The notes under the pieces are model-generated. The model worked only from the letters and a program-made list of their open reading frames with translations. It was not told the origin of the DNA and made no database searches. Below, in pieces: positions 60,238 through 64,000 of a stretch of 64,000 nucleotides of DNA. How positions within the stretch are numbered: position 1 is the first letter of the stretch; the number at the start of each line of letters is the position of its first letter. The stretch comes from Lactobacillus sp. HBUAS51381 (GTDB lineage: Bacteria; Bacillota; Bacilli; Lactobacillales; Lactobacillaceae), in assembly GCF_012641095.1 (NCBI RefSeq), contig NZ_JAAVSC010000004.1, positions 57,589-121,588 on the forward strand. The letters are read 5' to 3'. The position numbers and the translations under genes are program-made.

Positions 60238-61647
60238 GTGAAAGGCAACAAGAAAATTTCAAGCGGTTACATCTATTTTTTCGGCTCCTTTGGGGGTATC
60301 TTATTCGGGTATGATATTGGTGTCATGACGGGGGCCTTGCCCTTTTTGGAAACGGACTGGAGCCTGTCCAACGCCACGTTGATTGGCTGGATTACCTCGG
60401 CCGTCATGTTTGGGGCCATCTTCGGTGGGGCCATTTCCGGTCAGCTATCGGATAAATTAGGCCGCCGGAAGATGATCTTGATCTCGGCACTCATCTTCGC
60501 GCTGGGTTCCCTGATGTCCGCCATGGTCCCGAACCTGGGGGAATACTACTTGATTGGCGTCCGGATCTTCCTCGGATTGGCCGTGGGGGCCGCTTCGGCG
60601 TTAGTCCCAGCCTACATGTCCGAAATGTCTCCGGCACGCTTACGGGGTCGTTTAACCGGGATTAACCAGACGATGATTGTCTCCGGGATGTTGATCTCCT
60701 ACGTGGTCGACTTTCTCTTGAAGGGGTTACCAGAAGCCTTTGCCTGGCGCTTAATGTTAGGGTCCGCGGCGGTGCCCGCCATCATCTTGTTTGCCGGAGT
60801 TCTACGGTTGCCTGAATCACCACGCTTCCTGATCAAGAGTGGCCAGTTAGATGCCGCCCGGACGGTCCTAAGCTACATTCGGCCGGCCGCTGAAATCGAA
60901 ACGGAAATGACGACCATTCAGAGTACGGCCAAGACCGAAAGTGTAGCGGCAAAGAACACCTCATGGGCCACGCTATTTTCCGGGAAATATCGGTATCTGG
61001 TCATCGCCGGGGTCGGTATCGCGGCATTCCAGCAGTTCCAAGGCGCTAATGCCATCTTCTACTACATCCCATTGATCGTGCAGCAAGCGACCGGGAGTGC
61101 CGCCAGCAACGCGCTGATGTGGCCGATTATCCAGGGGATTATCCTAGTCGTCGGCTCACTGGTCTTCTTGTGGATTGCCGATAAGTTTAACCGCCGGACG
61201 CTCCTGATTCTCGGGGGTGCCGTGATGGGCTTATCCTTCCTGTTGCCAGCCTTCCTAAACGTGACGCGACTCAACAGCAATCCCATGCTGATTGTGGTCT
61301 TCCTGTCCATCTACGTTGCGTTTTATTCCTTCACGTGGGCGCCATTGACCTGGGTCTTGGTCGGAGAAATTTTCCCGTTGGCCGTTCGGGGACGGGCTTC
61401 CGGCCTGGCGTCATCCTTTAACTGGATTGGCTCCTTTGCGGTCGGTCTGTTGTTCCCGGTCATGACGGCTGCGATGTCGCAGGAAGCGGTCTTTGCCATC
61501 TTCGGGGTCATCTGCTTACTGGGCGTGGCCTTCGTTCGCTTCTGTGTCCCAGAAACCAAGGGCCGCACGCTGGAAGAAATCGAGCAGCAAGGAACGCATG
61601 CGAAAAATACGGATAACTTAGAAACGTCAAACGACTATGTAGAATAG
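60238..61647 (+). CDS. araE: Arabinose/pentose:proton symporter, copy 2
   Basis: 469 residues, sugar-porter MFS protein nearly colinear with araE1: same TM1 GGILFGYDIGVMTGALPFL, DKLGRRK, PESPRFLIKSG, QQFQGANAIFYY and PETKGRTLEEIE. Differences are mainly conservative, with a diverged tail. Codon use is GC-rich (GCC, GGG, CTG), in contrast to the T-rich araE1, so the two copies have lived under different expression pressure or have different origins. GTG start after AGGAGGT. Has its own AraR-type promoter and terminator. Confidence 0.9.
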   Translation: MKGNKKISSGYIYFFGSFGGILFGYDIGVMTGALPFLETDWSLSNATLIGWITSAVMFGAIFGGAISGQLSDKLGRRKMILISALIFALGSLMSAMVPNLGEYYLIGVRIFLGLAVGAASALVPAYMSEMSPARLRGRLTGINQTMIVSGMLISYVVDFLLKGLPEAFAWRLMLGSAAVPAIILFAGVLRLPESPRFLIKSGQLDAARTVLSYIRPAAEIETEMTTIQSTAKTESVAAKNTSWATLFSGKYRYLVIAGVGIAAFQQFQGANAIFYYIPLIVQQATGSAASNALMWPIIQGIILVVGSLVFLWIADKFNRRTLLILGGAVMGLSFLLPAFLNVTRLNSNPMLIVVFLSIYVAFYSFTWAPLTWVLVGEIFPLAVRGRASGLASSFNWIGSFAVGLLFPVMTAAMSQEAVFAIFGVICLLGVAFVRFCVPETKGRTLEEIEQQGTHAKNTDNLETSNDYVE

Positions 61648-61652
61648 AACTT

Positions 61653-61700
61653 AAAAAGACGTTGACCGACGAGAAAAATCCCGTTGATCAACGTCTTTTG
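61653..61700 (+). terminator. araE2 terminator
   Basis: AAAAGACGTTGACCGACG pairs with CGTTGATCAACGTCTTTT, ending in T residues; could work on both strands. Confidence 0.82.
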
Positions 61701-61807
61701 TGTATGCAGTCGCTTTTAGCCGAGTACGGTCGTGGCCAACCTTGAAGTCAGCTCGGATGGTCACTTGCCATTTGGCTAGAGTTCGGTGCGACTTTCGTAG
61801 GGGCACG

Positions 61808-62005
61808 TTAGATCAAGCAAACCCAGCTCCCCATGCCAAGCAGGCCCACCGCAACCAGTGTGAAGATTACCAATAAGACCCGCGTATCCTGATTGCCAGT
61901 CTTGTTTGTTTGTGGAAATAACTTAAAGAGGACAAAGACCAGTAAAACAATTCCCGCGATTAAAATCAGTGTCCCCGTTAAGATGTTGTGTGACATCATC
62001 ATCAT
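61808..62005 (-). CDS. Small two-helix membrane protein, unknown function
   Basis: 65 residues: helix 1 at about 9-28 (LTGTLILIAGIVLLVFVLFKL), a short polar loop with NKTGNQD, and helix 2 at about 41-62 (VLLVIFTLVAVGLLGMGSWV). Four consecutive ATG codons form the start; GGGGGAGAAC lies just before, so the second or third may be used. No known family recognised. Confidence 0.65.
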   Translation of the reverse strand: MMMMSHNILTGTLILIAGIVLLVFVLFKLFPQTNKTGNQDTRVLLVIFTLVAVGLLGMGSWVCLI

Positions 62006-62188
62006 GTTCTCCCCCTTTGATGATTTCTATTATACCGACTTTGACTAGAAAAGGGTGAAATAACTCCCGTCGATTCTGCGGCTATGTTAAAATATATCGT
62101 GATTGGAAGATTTTCCATGGTCAGAAACGTCGCGGAATTTACGAAACGACGTTGGGCCAGACAGGTCAGGACACGCGGGGTGACGAGA

Positions 62189-62506
62189 ATGATTGATAAA
62201 CTTGAAGTAAGCGCCAGCGCTTTATGGCTAACACCTAAGGAACAGGGCGTGGTCCGAATCGGATTTGCTGATGACGGTCGTGAGCTGTTGGGGCCCGTTC
62301 AGAAGATTACGTGGCAGGTCACAACCGGTCGCGTTCATATGGGCACGCCATTCATGGTTGTCAGCGGGGCAAACGAGGAATTAACGCTACATTTTCCCTT
62401 TGCTGGACGCATTGTACGCATCAATGAGGGCCTAGCCAGCCATCCGGAGTGGTTGAATAATCGCAACGATGATCTGGACTGGATGGTGGACCTGGTTGAT
62501 GAGTAA
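62189..62506 (+). CDS. GcvH-like protein lacking the lipoyl lysine
   Basis: 105 residues with the glycine-cleavage H-protein/biotinyl-lipoyl-like fold: LWLTPKEQGVVRIGFADDG, ELLGPVQKI, PFMVVSG, FPFAGRIVRINEGLASHPE and WMVDLVDE line up with GcvH. Where GcvH has the lipoylated lysine (VESVKA), this protein reads VSGANE, with Asn at the lysine position, so lipoylation there is impossible. The ATG at 62189 follows GGGGTGACG; the longer frame from 62084 has no site. No glycine-cleavage genes are near. Function unknown; lactobacilli commonly lack the complex but keep such proteins. Confidence 0.7.
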   Translation: MIDKLEVSASALWLTPKEQGVVRIGFADDGRELLGPVQKITWQVTTGRVHMGTPFMVVSGANEELTLHFPFAGRIVRINEGLASHPEWLNNRNDDLDWMVDLVDE

Positions 62507-62560
62507 ACGCGCCATCTCGCGTGACACGATGGACGCCACCGATGGAAGGAAAATTGTGGT

Positions 62561-63448
62561 ATGGAATTAACGTGGCAAGTAACGGCGCCGGTGACGAGTC
62601 TCAAGCGGTTCTTGAACCAGCAGGGCGTGAGTCACCGCGTTTTTAGTGATTTGAAACAAAATGGGACTATTGCGGTCAATGGAACGACGGTCACTCCCGC
62701 CGTGAGCCTTCAGGTGGGGGATACGGTGGCGGTGACCTTGCCCGCCGAGGCGGCTGATCCCGCTGTGGCGACCAGCACGGTGCCAATCAAAATTTTATTT
62801 GAGAATCGGGATTGGCTGGTCGTGGATAAGCCCGCCGGATTAAACGTGGTTCCGGGTCCGGCCAATCGTACCGATACACTGGTTAATCGAATCAAGGGGC
62901 ACTGGGCGGCCAGTCACGCCGAGAACCAGGTTCCCCACATTTTGACCCGTCTCGATCGGTTCACCAGCGGCGTTGTGTGGGTGGCCCGGCATCGGTTAGC
63001 CAATAGTCTGGCTAGCCAGTTGCAGGCCCAAAAGCAGGTGGATAAGCGGTATCTGGCCGTGGTGAGTGGCCGGTTGCCGCAGGACCACGGGCGGATTGAT
63101 GCGCCGCTAGCCAGTGATCCCACGGGGTACAATCAGATGGTCTCGCCGGCGGGAAAGCCCGCGTTGACCGAGTATTGGGTCCAGGAGCGATTCGCACAGG
63201 CGACGGTCGTTACCGTTAAGCTCCACACGGGCCGGACCCACCAGATCCGCGCCCACTTCGCTTATTTAGGCCATCCCTTGGTTGGCGATCACTTGTACGA
63301 GGGGCCGGAGCTTGGCGGCATGACGCGTCAGGCGCTGCACGCGCGGACGCTGCGGTTCACCGATCCCTTTACTCACGAGGATCGCGTGTTTGAGAGCCCG
63401 GTGCCGGCGGATTGGCAGCAATTGCTGGCGCAGTTAAGGAGGAACTAA
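62561..63448 (+). CDS. RluA-family pseudouridine synthase
   Basis: Modifies uridine to pseudouridine in rRNA or tRNA, 295 residues. An N-terminal S4-like RNA-binding stretch (about 10-60, LKRFLNQQGVSHRVFSDL) precedes the catalytic domain. The active-site aspartate is in RLDRFTSG (about 131-138), followed by the family motifs KRYLAVVSG, LHTGRTHQIRAHFA and GHPLVGDHLYEG. ATG about ten bases after GGAAGGAAA. Close paralogues (RluD/YlyB types) occur together in Firmicutes; which target this one has is not clear. Confidence 0.9.
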   Translation: MELTWQVTAPVTSLKRFLNQQGVSHRVFSDLKQNGTIAVNGTTVTPAVSLQVGDTVAVTLPAEAADPAVATSTVPIKILFENRDWLVVDKPAGLNVVPGPANRTDTLVNRIKGHWAASHAENQVPHILTRLDRFTSGVVWVARHRLANSLASQLQAQKQVDKRYLAVVSGRLPQDHGRIDAPLASDPTGYNQMVSPAGKPALTEYWVQERFAQATVVTVKLHTGRTHQIRAHFAYLGHPLVGDHLYEGPELGGMTRQALHARTLRFTDPFTHEDRVFESPVPADWQQLLAQLRRN

Positions 63449-63511
63449 TCATTGGCAAAAAAGTAGAATAACATAGAAATGCGTAGATGAATATGGAAAA
63501 TGATGATGTGC

Positions 63512-63545
63512 TATCCATAGAAAGATAATATGGAGGTGGATAGCG
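63512..63545. other. Inverted repeat covering the tnpA ribosome site
   Basis: GCTATCCA (about 63511-63518) and TGGATAGC (63537-63544) pair perfectly; AATATGGAGGTGG, the ribosome site of the tnpA remnant, lies in the loop and right arm. It could limit translation of the transposon genes. Confidence 0.45.
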
Positions 63546-63788
63546 TGGCAATGATTAAACCAAATGAAATGGCAAAGCGTCTGGGCTTTACCGTTCGAAC
63601 CTTGCAAGAGTGGGATCGCAACGGTAAATTTACGGCACATCGCTCACCAACTATATGGGCTACGGAAGTATGAACGTAAATTGAAAAATGATTCTGATTT
63701 GATGGGCGGTGATGAGCTTGATAAGAACACAAAAGGTAAGACTTTACCCAAATCACCACATGGAAAAGATGATGGATCGTCTTTGTAA
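63545..63788 (+). pseudogene. IS607-type TnpA (serine recombinase) with internal deletion
   Basis: The first 35 codons encode the MerR-like helix-turn-helix start of an IS607 recombinase: IKPNEMAKRLGFTVRTLQEW, DRNGKFTAHRSPT. At about 63654 the sequence jumps to the C-terminal tail (LYGLRKYERKLKNDSD) in another frame, ending at 63788. The whole catalytic serine recombinase domain is missing, and the leading frame stops at 63673 after 42 codons. An internal deletion in an IS607 copy explains this. The tail overlaps the tnpB start, the usual arrangement in IS607 elements. Confidence 0.72.
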
Positions 63789-64000
63789 TTATCGCAGATA
63801 CTGTTGGAATGAGGGCCTAGCTACCTGGAATGATATGTACGATTTACACACCATTGATGAAGCTAGTTCAAAACCAAGTATGTATGCTGTCCGTAACGAA
63901 CTGGTCGCGAATAAAGCTGATTGGCAGTACATGCTCTCGGCCCGAACCTTGCAATTGGCAATCGCTGATTTAGGAAAGGCCTGGCAGAACTTTTTCGACA
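63712..64000 (+). CDS. tnpB: TnpB (IS607/IS605-type RNA-guided nuclease), N-terminal part
   Basis: The first 96 codons are visible and intact; the gene continues past the window. LIRTQKVRLYPNHHMEKMM, NYRRYCWNEGLATWNDM and ARTLQLAIADLGKAWQNFF are the characteristic N-terminal helices of TnpB/OrfB proteins, which in studied cases act as RNA-guided DNA nucleases linked to transposon retention. ATG at 63712 lies in the tnpA tail after GGGCGGTG. Since tnpA is deleted, this copy depends on another element for movement. Confidence 0.82.
   Translation, partial: MSLIRTQKVRLYPNHHMEKMMDRLCNYRRYCWNEGLATWNDMYDLHTIDEASSKPSMYAVRNELVANKADWQYMLSARTLQLAIADLGKAWQNFFD

Overview
The window looks like a chromosomal segment from a Lactobacillaceae bacterium, most likely of the Levilactobacillus / Lactiplantibacillus / Secundilactobacillus type. 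The basis is a moderate GC content, strong Shine-Dalgarno sequences, frequent TTG/GTG starts, an LPQTx sortase signal with a KxYKxGKxW-like signal peptide, the PepN/PepD peptidases, a complete Opp peptide importer and an araBDA L-arabinose pathway with an AraR regulator. I saw no rRNA, tRNA, CRISPR array or prophage.

Layout. 1-5.0 kb: a partial amino-acid permease (minus strand), a Nudix hydrolase overlapping a guanylate-kinase-like gene, a Fur-family regulator, and a Ser/Thr-rich exported protein paired with a membrane protein. 5.5-8.4 kb: a four-gene polar amino-acid ABC importer. 9.1-10.3 kb: hflX. 10.8-20.9 kb: three tandem oppA paralogues, each with its own promoter of the same design, followed by oppBCDF. 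21.4-24.0 kb: a histidine phosphatase and a CPA2 antiporter (minus). 24.8-31.0 kb: helD, coaA, a GNAT gene and guaA. 31.2-38.4 kb: a surface/secretion region with a decayed oxidoreductase, an LPQTD-anchored LRR protein, two secreted proteins, a membrane protein and a divergent pair of XRE regulators. 38.5-50.6 kb: pepN, a membrane-anchored permuted NlpC/P60-like protein, pepD, an atypical flavin oxidoreductase with an OhrR-like MarR regulator, recQ and a short UvrA paralogue. 50.8-61.6 kb: the arabinose locus (sugar O-acetyltransferase, araR, araE1-araB-araD-araA, second O-acetyltransferase, araE2). 61.8-64.0 kb: a small membrane protein, a GcvH-like protein without its lipoyl lysine, an RluA-type pseudouridine synthase, and an IS607-like element whose recombinase gene is internally deleted but whose tnpB start is intact.

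How the genes work together. Opp, PepN and PepD fit a peptide-scavenging lifestyle, and the amino-acid importer adds free amino-acid uptake. The arabinose locus takes L-arabinose in through two similar symporters and converts it to D-xylulose-5-phosphate. Both symporter promoters carry the same arrangement of putative AraR boxes plus CcpA-like cre sites, so substrate induction and glucose repression are expected.

The least explained content is intergenic. A family of 0.35-0.5 kb repeats, with long inverted arms and several internal hairpins, occurs in seven complete, diverged or fragmentary copies between genes. One diverged copy keeps the outer pairing although both arms have changed sequence, and two copies in opposite orientation bracket helD. 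A second, smaller hairpin repeat with changed stems but conserved flanks occurs twice. These are the best candidates for something undescribed.
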